Positions 26,271-40,200 of a DNA stretch of 64,000 nt are shown here, piece after piece (within the stretch, counting starts at the first letter, position 1; each line of letters starts with the position of its first letter). The DNA comes from Camphora micrantha. Taxonomy: Eukaryota; Streptophyta; Magnoliopsida; Laurales; Lauraceae. A program made the translations under genes and the position numbers. Location of the stretch: contig QPKB01000003.1 in assembly GCA_003546025.1 (NCBI GenBank), positions 25,705,285 to 25,769,284 of the forward strand, read 5' to 3'. Below the pieces are notes generated by a model that ran no database searches, was not told where the DNA came from, and saw only the letters and a list, made by a program, of their open reading frames with translations.

Positions 26271-27633
26271 ACAGGGAGATACTGTTTTATTATATCAATA
26301 TTCAATAACCGAATTATATCTTATCTAAGCTAATGTACCCCTCTCGATTGCTTTCTTAAAATGAAAATAAAAAAGGAATAGATTTTATACATATAAGATG
26401 ATAGGATAAAACAGCATCTCTATGTATTATAGGATAGGGGGATATGGACTCAGGACATTTTCGTGTTGCGCAACACCTTGAATGAACTAAAGAGGGCGGA
26501 TTGGAAATAGGACGGTTGAGATTTGGACACAGTTGCACTAGTGGACGGCAGATATTGTCCTGTCGTTTATGTGCACTTTTATCCCTCTAGCTCACTTCAA
26601 GCGTCCAGATCTACTCACATGCAAAGAAGCAGTATGATAATCAGTGATGACGGCACGGGCTGAGTGCAGTACAGTAGGCTCTGGCTACAGCATTTTCTAA
26701 CTCCATGTTCGAACATGGCTTCCCGCAGTCGAGGCTGTAGGTTGGGCCACACTGATCAGAATACAGATGGTGTCATGGGGGAGATTTTTGTGCTTTTATG
26801 CACAGTCCACTTCCATTGATCACCATCCACGAATCAATGGCGTGACACGTTCTGTTACAGTTATGAGACAAGTATACCCCCTGATTCATGGACGAATCCA
26901 TGACTCAGGACTCTCAATGATCTGAAAGCTGCATGTTATTACTGTGGGCTTGTTTGTTTGTCCTGCTCTTGGTTAGGAGCTTTCCTCGAAGTTTTCAGAA
27001 ATTTGAACGTCGTAAATGGGGTTGGTTGTGGTCCGGATTCATGGAGGACTTGGATCTGGAAACATTAAAGAGAAGTTGGATATGGACCCGTCTCGGGATC
27101 AATTTGGACATGGACCCGTCTCCGGACCAATTTCTCAGGTTCGGACCCGGAATGGAGAAGGTGAAATCGGACCTGGAACCAAAACCATATATGGGGCAAG
27201 TTCGGGTCTAGATAGAGAATGGTATTGGGAAAAAAAATCTAATTTTAAGAAGAGATTCTTGAAAATTGAAGTAACGTGTCGGGTTCAAGGGTTCAAACCA
27301 ATGTGGAACTAAAACCAAACTATTTAGGTCACGGGTAAACAAAAAAAAGGACTCGGACTCATTTACTTAATAGGGCCTAAATAATGACTCAAATCTGATT
27401 TTTAACTGGTCGGAACCACCGATAATCAAAAAATAAGGGAACCATTTACATCCCTAGCGTGCAGGCTCCTGAACGTTTGCCCTTGTAGTTGAAAGATCAT
27501 TAATCAGTGCTCCATGGGAATAAAGAAATTGCAAAAAAGGACTGCACTTTGAATTCCTATTTTGGCTATATGATAGATGAACATCCGGCTTATTTACAAA
27601 GTTCTCACGATCCATTATTATATATTGTAGCTG
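26271..27633. other. intergenic with a degraded hAT-like segment
   Basis: No gene. About 27006-27455 has the GGACCCG/GGTTC word content of the hAT-like MITEs in this window and ends ATTTACATCCCTA at 27455. The other terminus is degraded (GTCGTAAATGGGG near 27009). Confidence 0.45.
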
Positions 27634-28145
27634 TAGGATTCAATTTCGAAATTGGAGTCCGATTTCGCAATCAATTGCAAAATTAGACTCTAATATCAAA
27701 TCAATTTGAGAAATTGAATCTCAAATCAATTTCAAAAGATAAGCTCTATCAATCAAACCAATTAAGATTTATATCGAGAGTCCACTTTTGTTAACCATCT
27801 TTAGGTGAGTTTAAAACTTTAAAATATCAATTGTTACAATCAAATCAATTAAGATTTACATCGAGAGTCCACTTTTGTTAACCATCTTTAGGTGAATTTA
27901 AAATTTTAAAATATCAATTATTATATATTATAGTTGTAAGATTCAATTTCAAAATTGGAGTCCGATTTCGCAATCAATTGCAAATTTGGACTCTAATATC
28001 AAATCAATTTGAGAAATTGGATCTCAAATCAAATTCAAGAGATAAGCTCTATTAATCAAATCAATTAAGATTTACATCGAGAGTCCATGTTTGTTAACCA
28101 TCTTTAGGTGAATTTAAATTTTTAAAATATCAATTATGGCCATGA
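27634..28145. repeat. nested tandem repeat of about 300 bp
   Basis: The block AATTGGAGTCCGATTTCGCA recurs about 300 bp apart (near 27651 and 27953). A shorter internal block with GAGAGTCCACTTTTGTTAAC occurs three times (near 27776, 27861, 28078). Degenerate single copies of the first block continue at 28461-28700. Non-coding. Confidence 0.8.
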
Positions 28146-28399
28146 GATTAAAGTGTTTGGATGATGTAAGAATTATTAGGAGATTTTTTTTTATAAGTTT
28201 TGGATATTGATTGATTTCTTCAAATTCAAAGCTATCCCTTCATCTACAGTGAGATCTACCTATCCGGCCTCACACTATGATTGTCAGAGTTATGAAGTAG
28301 AATGCTACATCGCGCCTTCTTATATATTTTAATTTTGATTGTAATTTTTACCATCTCAATATAATCTAAACTAAATATTATTTAAAAATTATATTCTTT

Positions 28400-31345
28400 T
28401 TAATATTATAAATTACATTGCCCGTGCTAAGCGCGGGCATGTTTTGATTAAAGACGTAGGTATCAATTTCGAAATTAGAGTCCGATTTCGCAATCGATTG
28501 TAAAATTGGACTCTAATCTAAAATCAAATTGAGAAATTCACAGCATGATCAGTATGCCGCCATGTTCATGCTGTTTATACTTTTGAAGTAAATTTGCGAA
28601 ATCAGACTCCATATTGAGGGAGTCTGATTTCGCAATTGATTGAGAAATTGGATCTCAATTTTGGTTTTAATTGTAAAATTAGAAATCCAATTTTGATTGG
28701 TGAGAAATTTAATTCAATTTTAATTTTGGTCCGATCTTGATTTGAGAGAGAGGTTTAGGGATTTTAAATTATTTAGACTTTTGGGAAGATCCAGACTCTT
28801 TTATGTCTCACCTTATTTTGGACGAATTGATTTTCTTCTCAATGATAACCACCGCATCATCTCCAACTTCTTCTCCCTCTCACGAACCTTCATTATCCAT
28901 ATTCATCTTCTTCGGTAGCATGTAGTCTTTATCTTCCATGTGTTGCTTATTTGAAATCCTGATGGTCATTGTGCTCCAATTTCATCACAATTGATTGATG
29001 ACCTCTGACGTTTTAGTATGGCTTCAGTGTTAACCGTTCAATTTACTTATACCTTGTTTTCTAAGCACGATGGTTAAAACCTATTTCTTTTTCCTGTTAC
29101 CATAAACACCAACCATTACTTTCATGGATGTTATCTTTGGAATTTCCTCTTACAAATTTGAGATCGATTTTTACTCTTCAGCTAATCCCTTTAAATTCAA
29201 AAGGGGCTCTCATGGACGTGGACTCATTTATCTCGTGAGAAAATGTGTAGAATCTCAGTTGATCTAATCAATAAAAAAAAATTAAATTAAAGCTCTTTAT
29301 ATTTAAAGAGGCTCATGATAACCAATAGATTCAATGGACTAGGTTGGAAGTTGGTCTTAGAGATCTATGATCATGAGGCTTTACCCGAAAGAAAGAGAAA
29401 TGATAATTTGAAGGATACTCAATTGTGTCCTCGTAATAGAATTCCATCATAGGGTCCACATGGTGATAATCCAAAATGTTCAACTTGGATTATAAAAGTT
29501 GAATTCATTGGTGATTTATATTATGTCTCAGGTTGGCTTACTAATTTATTGGGAGTTTTATTATTATTTTTAAATAAGTCGCATGCTTTACTCTTTACTC
29601 CATTGAGTCCCCGTGCTAATAGATTATAATCATTAGAGTGTTGGCATGCTCTCATTTCTCTTCATCCACCCAATATTATTTTTTTATTTGTCTATAAAAA
29701 CTCCAACAAGTTTCTTTTTCTTCATTTTTCAATTTGATTTCATATTTTTCTATAATAAACTACAACATTTTTTTTCATTTTGTCTATTTCATCTTATTTT
29801 TTTGTGATCTTATTGTAAGACATATCATTTTTTGTATCTTTTGTTTTATATTCATGTTTTTACCTGTGAAATCGTTTAGGTAGGACTTAGGTAAGGTATA
29901 ATCGTCTAATGGCTTTCATTTCTTTCTTTTTCTTTTTCTTTTTCTTTTTTTTGGAGTTTTCATGGATTGTTTTTTCTGTGGGCTTTTTTTTTTTTTTTTT
30001 TCAATTTCATGTTGTTCATTTACTTTTTCTGGTAATGAACTTTAATTAATTTTTATTTCTCTCCCTTTTTGTTTCAATTTTTGGTTTTTAGGTATTGGGT
30101 TCTATGTGTTTGTTTGTTTCTTTCTTTTAAATCGCTTATATTACGAGATTTTCTATTGTTCTCATGGGTTCATTTTTTATTTTAAATTTCTTTTATTATT
30201 AGTGTCTATGAATTTTTGTTTGTTTGTTATTTTTTATGGTATTCTTTTGGACGTTGTTCCTTTTATTTTGGGTTTGTTTTGCTATTCTTTTAGTTTTGTT
30301 TGGTTCATTCAGTTTTTTTTGGTGATGGCCTTTAAATGGATTTATGGGTGTTTTTTTTTTACGCTTTCTTTTTGTTTCAATTTTTTTTTTCCGTTTTCGA
30401 TTTTCATAGGTTTGTTTATTTCTTTTGTGTTGTATATATTATGGGATTTTTAAATGGACTTTCAAACTATATTGGGTTTCTTCATGTTTTTATGGACTTC
30501 TTTTGCCTTTTATTATGGGTACATTGTTCTTTTAATTTTTTAATATATTTTAATGGAATCAAAGCATATACAAGCCCTTGAAATTGAAAAGTTATTTAAT
30601 GCCCAAAAACCCTTTTTTTTTTTTTTTTTCTTGAGGGTGATTTTAGGATTTGTTAAAACAACCACATATATTTTTTACTTAGCTAGGTCCAGACTTAACA
30701 AGGATGCCTCATTATGAAATTCGATGCAAAACTTCATGTTGGATTTTTTTATACTTCTCAGTTTATATGTAGTATACCTATTTGTTTTGATTAAAATCTT
30801 GACCGTATCCATATAATTATTATGAAAACTATTATTTTATTTTATTGTATAAAAAATTATTATGAATTTTGTCGCCCATGTCAAGCACGGGCATGCGTTG
30901 CTTTCTTAATTAATTGTAAATTTCAATTTCAATTTTGATCGGAGAGATATTTTGAAAAAATAAAACCGAGATTAGTAAAATAAGTGAGGACACAATTTAA
31001 ATTTTTTTAATAGTGTTCCATGGGAGAAGAATAGAGGTTATGAAATGTTAGCTGTATAGAGAGATAATTTAGGCAACAATAATTAGAGATTATTCAAGGA
31101 CATCTAAATTTTAGGGGAGAAGATTCTTTTAGTAATTCTTTATATCTTACCATTAGGTAATATTTTTTTTTTAGATTTATTTTTTCTTAAAATATTTCAA
31201 TTTTTCTAAATTTTGATATTAAAAATCGATAATGCAATATACTTTATTTTGGATTTATGTTCTTCTCATTAATTAGTAACTCAAAAAGTACCCCAAATGA
31301 AATATATTTTGTCTTTCTGCCCGGGCTTAACGCAGCTAGTGGAAT
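28400..31345. other. T-rich intergenic DNA with three Helitron-like hairpin motifs
   Basis: Three hairpin-like words of similar design occur: GCCCGTGCTAAGCGCGGGC (about 28421), GCCCATGTCAAGCACGGGC (about 30876) and a degraded CTGCCCGGGCTTAACGCAGC followed by CTAG (about 31318-31342). A GC hairpin shortly before CTAG is how plant Helitrons end, but only the third has CTAG and its stem is weak. Between them lie long T-rich tracts; frames there (for example 30106-30453) translate to phenylalanine-rich noise. Confidence 0.3.
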
Positions 31346-32616
31346 ATTAATCTGTCAAATTTGACCTTGTAGCCGATTTTGACCTTCTGAAGATGATTAC
31401 AGTTAGGATCGTCCAAATGGGACCCACTGAATTTTGGAATTGGTCATCAAACGGTCTAAACTTATTTACAAATATCTCACAAGTCTGGATGAGTCAACGG
31501 CTGAATTTTGGTCTCCTGGCCATTTTGACCATTTTAAATAGGATTAGTTGTTCGGGTTTTCTTTGTGGGAACCAAAAAACTAAAAAATTGAAAAGAACGT
31601 GATGTGTAAATTGCCTCCCAAAACACTGTTCTTCCACAAATCCGAGCACACGATGATATTCAAAATTCGATGGGGAGAGGTCTGATTTTCATTGTCTGCC
31701 CTTTTGCTGACTTTTACATGATGATACTGGTTGCCAAACGTACCCTAAATGTGAAATGAACATGTTTGTTTGCATGGGATTATAGACTTGTTTGTTTCTA
31801 AGAAATTAGATTACAGAGGAATTTTTTGCCTAATGGGTTTTCTTTATTTGTATAGAATTGGAATGCATGGGAATTTATTAATGGAATGGACATGTTTGTT
31901 CACATGAAATTGGAATATATAGGAAGTAATTGATTGAAATCATCTTATTTATTTGCATGAAGTATATTCATATGGAGTTTCAAAAATGGGCCTATTTGGC
32001 TGCATGGAATTAGAATGCTTAGGAATTCATTATCAATGTGCCCTATCTATGTTGTATTAAATTGGATTATATAGAGCGTAGTTGGGTAAATTGGGCGAAT
32101 TTGTTTGCCTGGAATTAATACATATGTAGATGAAAGTATCTATATTGATTTAATATTGTTACAAAAATACTATATACATTTACAGACACATACACACAGG
32201 TCGTATAAATAATGTACAAGGGGCATGCACACACTCTCTCACACACACAGACAAAGGATTGGGCAGGCTTGATCTTGCTCTATCCTCAAGGTGTCAAGCT
32301 TTTCAAAATGAGGCCCTACCTTATCTTTAGGCTTTAGGACAATGCTTACGAGAGTTTTCACATAAAGCAATAAATTTGGCTCCGGTGGTCCCTCAGCTAC
32401 TTGATTGAAGCTATTCAAACTTCCTCTTTCTTGGATATCCATACACCCAAGGCACATTTTTGTAACATCCAAAAGCTATGTGCAGTTGACTTTTGCCTTT
32501 TTATTCTTTTTCCTGCTGAGTTAGCCCAGTGGACACGAACAAGAAAGGAGACCTGCCCCTTCAGGGATCGATCCATGGAGGGTGCTCTAGGAATAGGTGT
32601 TGATATTTACAGTAAT
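31346..32616. other. intergenic, no gene recognised; degenerate repeats
   Basis: About 31760-32130 repeats a loose unit built on ATGTTTGTTTGCATGG and GGAATTNATTA. Near 32517-32575 there is an A-box-like GAGTTAGCCCAGTGG and a B-box-like AGGGATCGATCC, possibly another SINE fragment. No coding gene. Confidence 0.45.
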
Positions 32617-33010
32617 TAGGGTTGTAAACGGGTCGGTTCCGGTCCGGGTCCATGGTGGACCCCGAACCAGAACCGTTTAGGAGAATATAGAATAAAATCC
32701 AGAGCCAGAATCGTTTCGGAACCTGTTTCTTAGCTCCGGAATTGGAACCAAAACCATATATAGTACGGGTCTGGATCCGGGTACGGGTCTAGGTAGAAAA
32801 TGATATTAAAAAAAAAAAAAACATAGTTTTTATAAGAGATTCTCGAAAATTGAGCTAATATGTCGGGTCGCGGGTCCATGGATTCGAACAAAGGTGGAAC
32901 CGGACCCGGATTCATTTACTTATCGGGGCCTAAATAAGGACCCAGACCTTGGTTTTAACGGGTCAAAACCTTCAAGTAATTGGAGAATCGGGAACCCATT
33001 TACATTCCTA
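32617..33010. mobile_element. hAT-like MITE
   Basis: A 394-bp element, TAGGGTTGTAAACGGGTC at the left and CCCATTTACATTCCTA at the right, of the same family as 2006-2394. Flanking 8-mers acagtaat and acaataac match at 6 of 8 positions, an aged duplication. The interior is rich in GGTCCGGGTCC and GGAACC words. It is non-coding. Confidence 0.75.
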
Positions 33011-34599
33011 ACAATAACACCCAATGACACCCGACTTTTGCCTTGACATACCCCTTTCCGAACAACAAGAAACACTTTTTGGGGAAAGAAAAAACTATTG
33101 AGCATTTGGAATGTTGTGTTATACTTGAGCATTTGGAAAACACAATTGCAGAAAAGATTTAGAGAAATCAAAAAAATTCTTAATAGAGATTTTCTGAGTT
33201 CCAGCAAATTAGTAAGGCAGTTTTTGCATTTTAAATGCTCTAAATTCCTGTGTTTTCAATGATAGTATGTATAGTGTACTGAAGGATTTGAAAAGCCTGC
33301 TGAAGCAACTAGCATTTGGTGAATTTAAAACTCAATCCAAAAGGATTCCTCCAAAATTCCAACAAATAAATAGTTCTTAAGAATTTAAGCTTAGTGACGT
33401 TGTTAGTTACTCTTGACATTTGTGGATCACTGTCAAATCAATTATAAAAAGCCACATTTTTTGCAAAGTGTTTCTTTCAAGCAAAGCTCATTTGATATAA
33501 ATATGAATATTTCTATGAGAAATCAAGTCCGACCACTTATTCAAGACACATGGGCTCACATCTTTTGGTCCAATCCTTTTACAAATGCATGTTTAATCAT
33601 GTATCTATGAGAAACTTTTGTAAGGTGTTTGCCCCTGCATACTTGCTCAGCATGTAGGAATGTCAAAATCAATTGAAATGAGAAGAATCTAATATTTGTT
33701 GCACTTATGTAACAACACACCAGGTGTTTTTTCTTTTTTTTTTTCCTTTCCTTCCACTATAATCATCATGTGACTCCTTCCTTTATACAATAGACATGAT
33801 TGAAAAGCTTTTAATGAAATCAAGGATAAGAAAAATGGGTCATAAGAAGGATAAGAAAAGGGGGAAAACAAGATTGGAATTTCTGTTATTTCCTTCCAAA
33901 CAATCTTAAGATGTGACAATTGCCAAGATTCTCATATTCAGATTGTTGGGTTTTTCTTGGGATATAATAGATAATGTAGTCAATAATTCAAAAGCAATAG
34001 CTAAAGACCTATTCAAGATTTATTAGAATAGAGAGATTTAAGGTAAAATTTGTGAGAATATTCTTTTAGAGCTTCGTGCTGATAACGTATTAGAAAAGAA
34101 AAAAACTTACAGAAAAAAGATTAGAGGGAGAAAAGAGAGAGAGTTTTCCATTCTTGACAAATACAAGGGAGGAGGTCTATTTATAGGCAAAGTAACCTCT
34201 TACTTTAAAAAAACTAATCATAATTGGATTATAACCCTAACTCATCTCATGTAGGTATCCACCCGTGATCCATGTCTTATAACAAGGATATGATATTTTG
34301 TAGATATTCTCTAGAGGTGTTCATGGGAAGGACCAGGCCGGGTTGAGGCAAATCTAGGCCCGGCCCATCCGTAGAGATGCAATCCCAAATCTGGCTAAAG
34401 TCTAAAACTGGCAGTAAGTGTCAGCCTAAAGCCCAACCCATTTAGTCAACCAGGTTGGGCCAAGCCAAGCCTTTTATCACATCTTTGGCTTTCTAGCATT
34501 AATTTGGACAAATAATCACTAAATGACAGGCACTCCTTATTTTTGGCTGGGCAAGGCCTTGGGCTTTCTATCACCTAACCTAAGCCGGCCCAAAGCAGG
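33011..34599. other. intergenic, no gene recognised
   Basis: AT-rich DNA followed from about 34314 by a GC-rich segment of GGCCCGGC/GGCCAAGCC words that resembles 19767-20059. That segment may be another degraded hAT-like element cut by the adjacent repeat. No coding frame. Confidence 0.45.
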
Positions 34600-34906
34600 C
34601 TAGGCTAGCCCCTCCGGGCCGAGAGAAAAGCCGAGAAAACACCTCTATGGCCCAAGGTGGTAGCACTAGTGAACTCAACCTTCGATTCCTAAAAAAGGGG
34701 GAACCGAGAGTCGATACCAAGACCTCTAGCTCCGAAAAAGGAAGAAACCACAGTCCCGACCACTCTGCTAACCCGTTGGGGTTAACTTCGGTATAATTAT
34801 AGTTACCATATTTACTATACTTAAAATTCATATCACGTTATACGGTTCAAACATTTTAATATTCTAAAAATCGTCTGTGATCTGGACCCTGAATTAAAAA
34901 AGGGGA
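34600..34906. repeat. dispersed repeat, copy B (partner at 21115-21445)
   Basis: Matches 21115-21445 almost throughout, including GGTAGCACTAGTGAACTCAA and CGTCTGTGATCTGGACCCTG. It includes the same SINE promoter region on the minus strand (GTTAGCAGAGTGGTC), here without the 3' tail. Confidence 0.8.
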
Positions 34907-37267
34907 TTTGACCGTACAGGAGAGAAAATACACTGTATTCTTTTAAAACAGTGTTGACTAAAAAGTTATGCTAAAGATGGGTATTGTACAGTGGGGCCTC
35001 ATTTTTTTTTCCAGTTTTATCCCTAGGTAAAAGATTGAACCTACCACTGTAAAAACTCATTCGAAGCTTTTTCACCCTTTTCACCCTAACACTGTTGCAA
35101 ACGGAAAAACCCATCTTCTTGCTCGATTTCATCTCAATATCGCAAAGGAGGCTATCGTCTTCAACCTTCCAGCAACTTCTCATCTCTATTTCGTGAGTCC
35201 CTTCTTTCCTGTTCTATTGGTGTCCCTGTCTACAGCAGGAAATGCAATATGCATTTGTCTTTTTTCTCTCCCATTTTGCTTCACATGAGGTGCTACAATG
35301 GTGTTTGCAGGTTTTAACAAACTTGCTTTTGTTTTTGAGTAATTGTTTTTCATTTGCATGGTTTGGAAGAGGGCAGGTAGGAATGGTCTTTGTCTTGAGT
35401 TTCAGGTTTTATTTAGTTTTGTTTGGGTATCCTCTCTCATAGAGGAATGACTGGAAAAAAAATCTCTGGAAAAAATATTTAAATGGGCTACTACGGTACT
35501 AGTGAAAGAGTCCATAGAAAATGTTTAAATGGAAAAGAAGGGAAGTGGTCCATAGAAAATGTTTAAGTGGAAAAGAAGGGAAGTAGTTTGTTATAGTTAT
35601 GGCCTTATAGGGACTCATTTGTCTGTCTTTGAATATTCATATTGGAAGTAAAAAAAGCATGGATTAGGAAGGCCACAGGAATAAGGCTGCAAAGGGGGTT
35701 TGTCATTTTGGCTAGAAAGTTATTCTTTCTATGATTCTACTTTTGGGGCCAGTGAAGACGGTCACCAAAAGCAGAGATCAGGGACTCTGCTTTCCTTTGT
35801 CTAGAAAGTAGCAATGACTATGAAAGGAAAAGAAGGCAAAACCTACCATGTGGAAGAAGGTAAATAAACCCGGTCTTGGTAAGTGGAGAATGCACTAGCT
35901 TTTATTTTTGTCATTCATGTTCTGTCTCTATCACCCCTGTATGTTGGGTTTACATGTAAGGTTGTTTGTAGCAAAGAAATATGTGATCCTATTAAGTTTT
36001 ATATTAGCGTGCAATGCTTTCTAATTGGGTATTGATTTCATTAGCAAATGATATTATGCAAAAGTTTTATGTAAATGAGGAGGAAATTGTCAAATGAGGT
36101 TAAGTTATCAATAATTTGTGATGTATTCATTAGTTGAATACTCTAGTGTCGTGTTTAGTAGAAGGTTGGAAATTTTAATTTTACTTTTACCTGTATTTGT
36201 AGGTTTTATAGGATTTACTTCTCTATCGAATGAATGGAAATCTGCTTTGATTCATGATAGTTTAGATGGGGCCACTGGAAGTAACCTCTTTAAAAGAAAC
36301 CTTTCAACCACCTTAGAAAAATAATCATTTCAAGAGAACATGAGTATTTTTAAAATTCCCAAAGTTTAATGGTTTGAGATAGATAACTATTAAATTTTGG
36401 GGCCCTTAAAAAGAGGGTTACAAAATTGCCTACCTTTGATTTTCGTTTAAGACCATCAAATTCCACCCTTCCAAGTGACTGCAATAGAGACATAGATTAC
36501 ATCTTTGTTTGATGACAGCAGTCCAGTACTAGTGTTACAGCCAAATTCTCTCCACGTAGATGACTTGATCCGGACGTTAAAGAGGCAGTACCCTGTGCCT
36601 AATGTTTTCCTGGAATAGTGCATTAGTTCTTACAACCATTCTTTCTTGAAAATCAATACCCTGTGTTTTCCCATTTCTATCCATATTTAATACTATCCTT
36701 CCTTTTTTTTTTTATCTCTAACATATGTAATGGCCCTACTGTACACCGTGGAACAGTGCTGCTTTTTGCTTAACCATCAATTAATGAGCCAAATGCTCGT
36801 AGGCTAGTGAATAAAACTTTTAATAGAGGGCTGCCAACCATGGGACTCTATCAGATAAATGGTCTGAATTAATAAACATTGGCCCCCACATGTAAGCTAG
36901 TGGGTAATTGAGTAAAGTGTACACTTTTCGAATGTACCTAATGTTCAAGTGCGATTGGGCCACAGGCAACACTTTCATACTATAATCTTACTGGACCAAA
37001 AGAACAAACCCAAGTAACTAGTCATACTAGTTTTAGATTTCATGAAGTGACCCCTCTATTTTTCCCATGTCCTTTCATGTACAAACACACAATTTCCAGT
37101 GGAAGTAATCATCTCAAACAAGGAAACTTAAGAGGGAATTTTCAATAGTTGGGACTCATTCTGAGTATGAATTATCTTTTCTTATGATTAATTTCATTTA
37201 ACATGTTGAAATTATAGGCATTAATATGATTTAATAGTTTGGTGCAGCTGTATACGAAGTTATAAAG
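34907..37267. other. upstream region of the PMD-Ulp1 gene, no gene recognised
   Basis: No supported coding exon. It contains a 41-bp tandem duplication near 35508-35587 (TCCATAGAAAATGTTTAA twice). Untranslated first exons or the promoter of the following gene may lie here, but no TATA box or element terminus was identified. Confidence 0.45.
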
Positions 37268-40200
37268 ATGCAATTTTTAATTCCCGGTCCCGAAGACAAA
37301 TCTATATTGTTTGAACAAGAAAACCATATTTCGAAGGAAGTATGGGATGGAAAGGTGAATATCCTTTTTTTTTTTTTTTATTACTCAATGTTTAATCATA
37401 TTTCTTTAACTTTTAATTGTTATATATTTATATTGATTTTTTTGTATTTCATAGGAGCCAGAAATAGCACGTTGCATTCCTTGGGATCCTAAGAATGATT
37501 CTTGGACATTGAATACAAGAATGCGACAATATATAAGAAGAACAGGTCTACATCATTTCTCTGAGATCGAAAAAATGAAGATAGACCATGCACTAATCAG
37601 TGGGCTTATCGAAAGATGGAGACCGGAAACAAACACCTTCCACTTTCTTGGGGGTGAGGCTACGGTCACATTGGAGGATGTGGCCTATATTTATGGCCTT
37701 CCCATAGATGGGCCTGCTGTTACAGGCCGTGTTTGGTCCCATTGGATGATTTTGGAGGAAAAATTTCTTGACCTATTGGGTGTTGCCCCCGATCCGTCTG
37801 AATTCCAAGGGGGGCAAATAAACTTGAAATGGTTCCACGATAACTTCAAAGACCTACCGAAGAGACCGTCTCAAGCAGTTGAGATCAGGCACACACGTGC
37901 ATATCTATTTCATCTTGTTTCGTCTCAGATTTGCACAAACACTTCTGGCTCGAGGGGTAATGCTTACTTGTTCGAGCTTTTTGAAGATTTCAAACCATAT
38001 GCTTGGGGGCCTGCTTGCCTAGCAAATCTATATAGGAGCTTGACCCGGGCATCGAGAATCAAAGATCGAGTAAAGACAATCACAGGGCCACTTCAACTAT
38101 TACAAGTAACTAAACAGATTTCCTAATCATTATATTAAATCGATATATGTTCTTGAATTGTTGTTTCTTTCCTTTTAAATATATCCTTCTTTCATCACAG
38201 ATATGGGCATATTTGAGGATGTCGATCGGGCGGTCAATATCAAAAAACATGGAGGACATTCAACTAGAATTCCCATTGTTTAAGATGTGGGAAGAAAGAC
38301 TAAAGGATCATCATATTCTCACAAACGTGGGAGAGGTTCGGAGGCAACTTGACACGCAAGATGTTGACAGCGTAAGTTAGTTATTTTTCAAGATTGTTTA
38401 TTGTTCATTCTTGTACATATAATTTATCTAACCTTCATTCAATGTTCTTTACAACTTACAGTTTGATTGGCAGCCGTATGACCAGTACGGCGATGAGTTG
38501 GCAGCTTGTGTAAATGAAGTGGATAGACCCCTCTTTCGATCTGCAGTGTCAATGATCAATTATATGATTGTCGAGAGACATAATGTTGATCGCGTGCTTA
38601 AGCAATTTGGATTAAACCAGCATGTCCCTCCTCCATTTCATCCAATTGTGAGGGTGGAGAAAAAATTATCCAAGAGGGCTATAAACTATGAGAGAAAATA
38701 TGCACAACCTATAGAAGATTGGAACAATAGGGCCATGTATGTTGTAAATGCAGAAAAGGATGAAGTTAGTGGCTGCCATCGGGATCAATACCTGCAATGG
38801 TATAGAAGAATTACAAGAAACCGAATCGGTCGTCCATTGGAAAGAGTACATTTGGATCATGACAGCTCCACCCAACGTAAGGTATGATGAGTATGATTTA
38901 ATTTTGTTGTTAGTATTAGTGAACACCACGCTCATGATTGGATTCATTAATTGTCTCCACAGGTTGACAAATTCCTCGACTGGCAACTTGAGAGTTTTGA
39001 GAAGTTAGAGAAGATGGCAGACCCCTCTCAGATGAATCGCTTCGTAAAGAGTATGCAGAGGAAAGTCAAAATGTTTAAAATAGCATGGTCATCAAGTTTT
39101 GTTAGCTTTGATGTAGAGAATTGCATCAACTCTACTTTTGATGAGAAAGAAAAGGCGGTTAGTATGTCGTTGTGTGTGATAGAAAAATGTTTCCGTTTAT
39201 TTTTATGTCTACAGGATAAAGCTTGTTTATGCTTTTCTTATAGGATATGAGAAGTCCATCACCTAAGACCCCCGTTGGATCACACAATGGCGCTTATGGA
39301 TTATCACCATCCCCGCAAAATCATAACTCATGTCAGCACACCTCAAAGTACTAAGAGCAAGATCCCAGTTAATTTATGCACCCCACAAAGTTGGAGTAAG
39401 GAGAAGGACCTCATTGTTCTAGGTGGACCCCATGAGTCTATTGGTCAAAGATTGGGGAAAAATAAGATGGGATCTATTGTCAGTCGGATGAAGGCCAATC
39501 CTAGGAAGGCCAATTTTATTCCTATACTGAAATCTCCGTACTATGTACCGAAGAATAAGAGGACAAAAGTCAGCCGCCCGAATCCGAATTATTGCCTTAA
39601 TCATGCTGAGAAATCGTGTTTGGAAGAATTCTGGATACGTTTGTATTCAAAGCAAGTTCTATTACTTAAACTTCAATCACCGATTTCTTGTTCTTATGAT
39701 AAGTTTTCCTAATGTAGACATATATATATATTTCAATTTGCAGCAATCCAATCCTAGAAGATATATGCTCGACTATTCCTAAAGAAGAATTACACCAAAC
39801 GTTAAAGAAGTCATGGATGGATACACTTGTAAGTGCATGTGTTAGAAATATTTTCGTTTAATTTATAATAAAATTTACTTTAAATGACTTGTGATGTAGA
39901 TAATGGATTATTGGTTGTCCATAGTTGGAGAGCATTGCATAGACACGTTGTTTTTTCCCAGCACTCTTGCGGTACAACAATTCTTTTATTTAAATTTCTA
40001 ATATGTCTATGTTTTCTATATATCTATCAAAAGTTTGTTGCTATTTATTATCTGAACTAACATGCCAATATTGATTCACCAAATAGCACTTTGAGGTTCA
40101 ACAAAAAACTACAGCGATTGATCATATGTTTACATGTAACAAAAATCGTGATTTTTGGACGTTTGAGACTATAGTATTCCCCATATGGTTCGAGCATCAC

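Noticed and set aside
30106..30581. Two open frames of 115 and 81 codons
   Set aside because: Translate T-rich DNA into Phe/Leu/Tyr-rich noise.
36524..36619. Short frame reading SLHVDDLIRTLKRQYPVPNVF
   Set aside because: Looks protein-like but is isolated, lacks a recognisable family and splice partners; too short to call.
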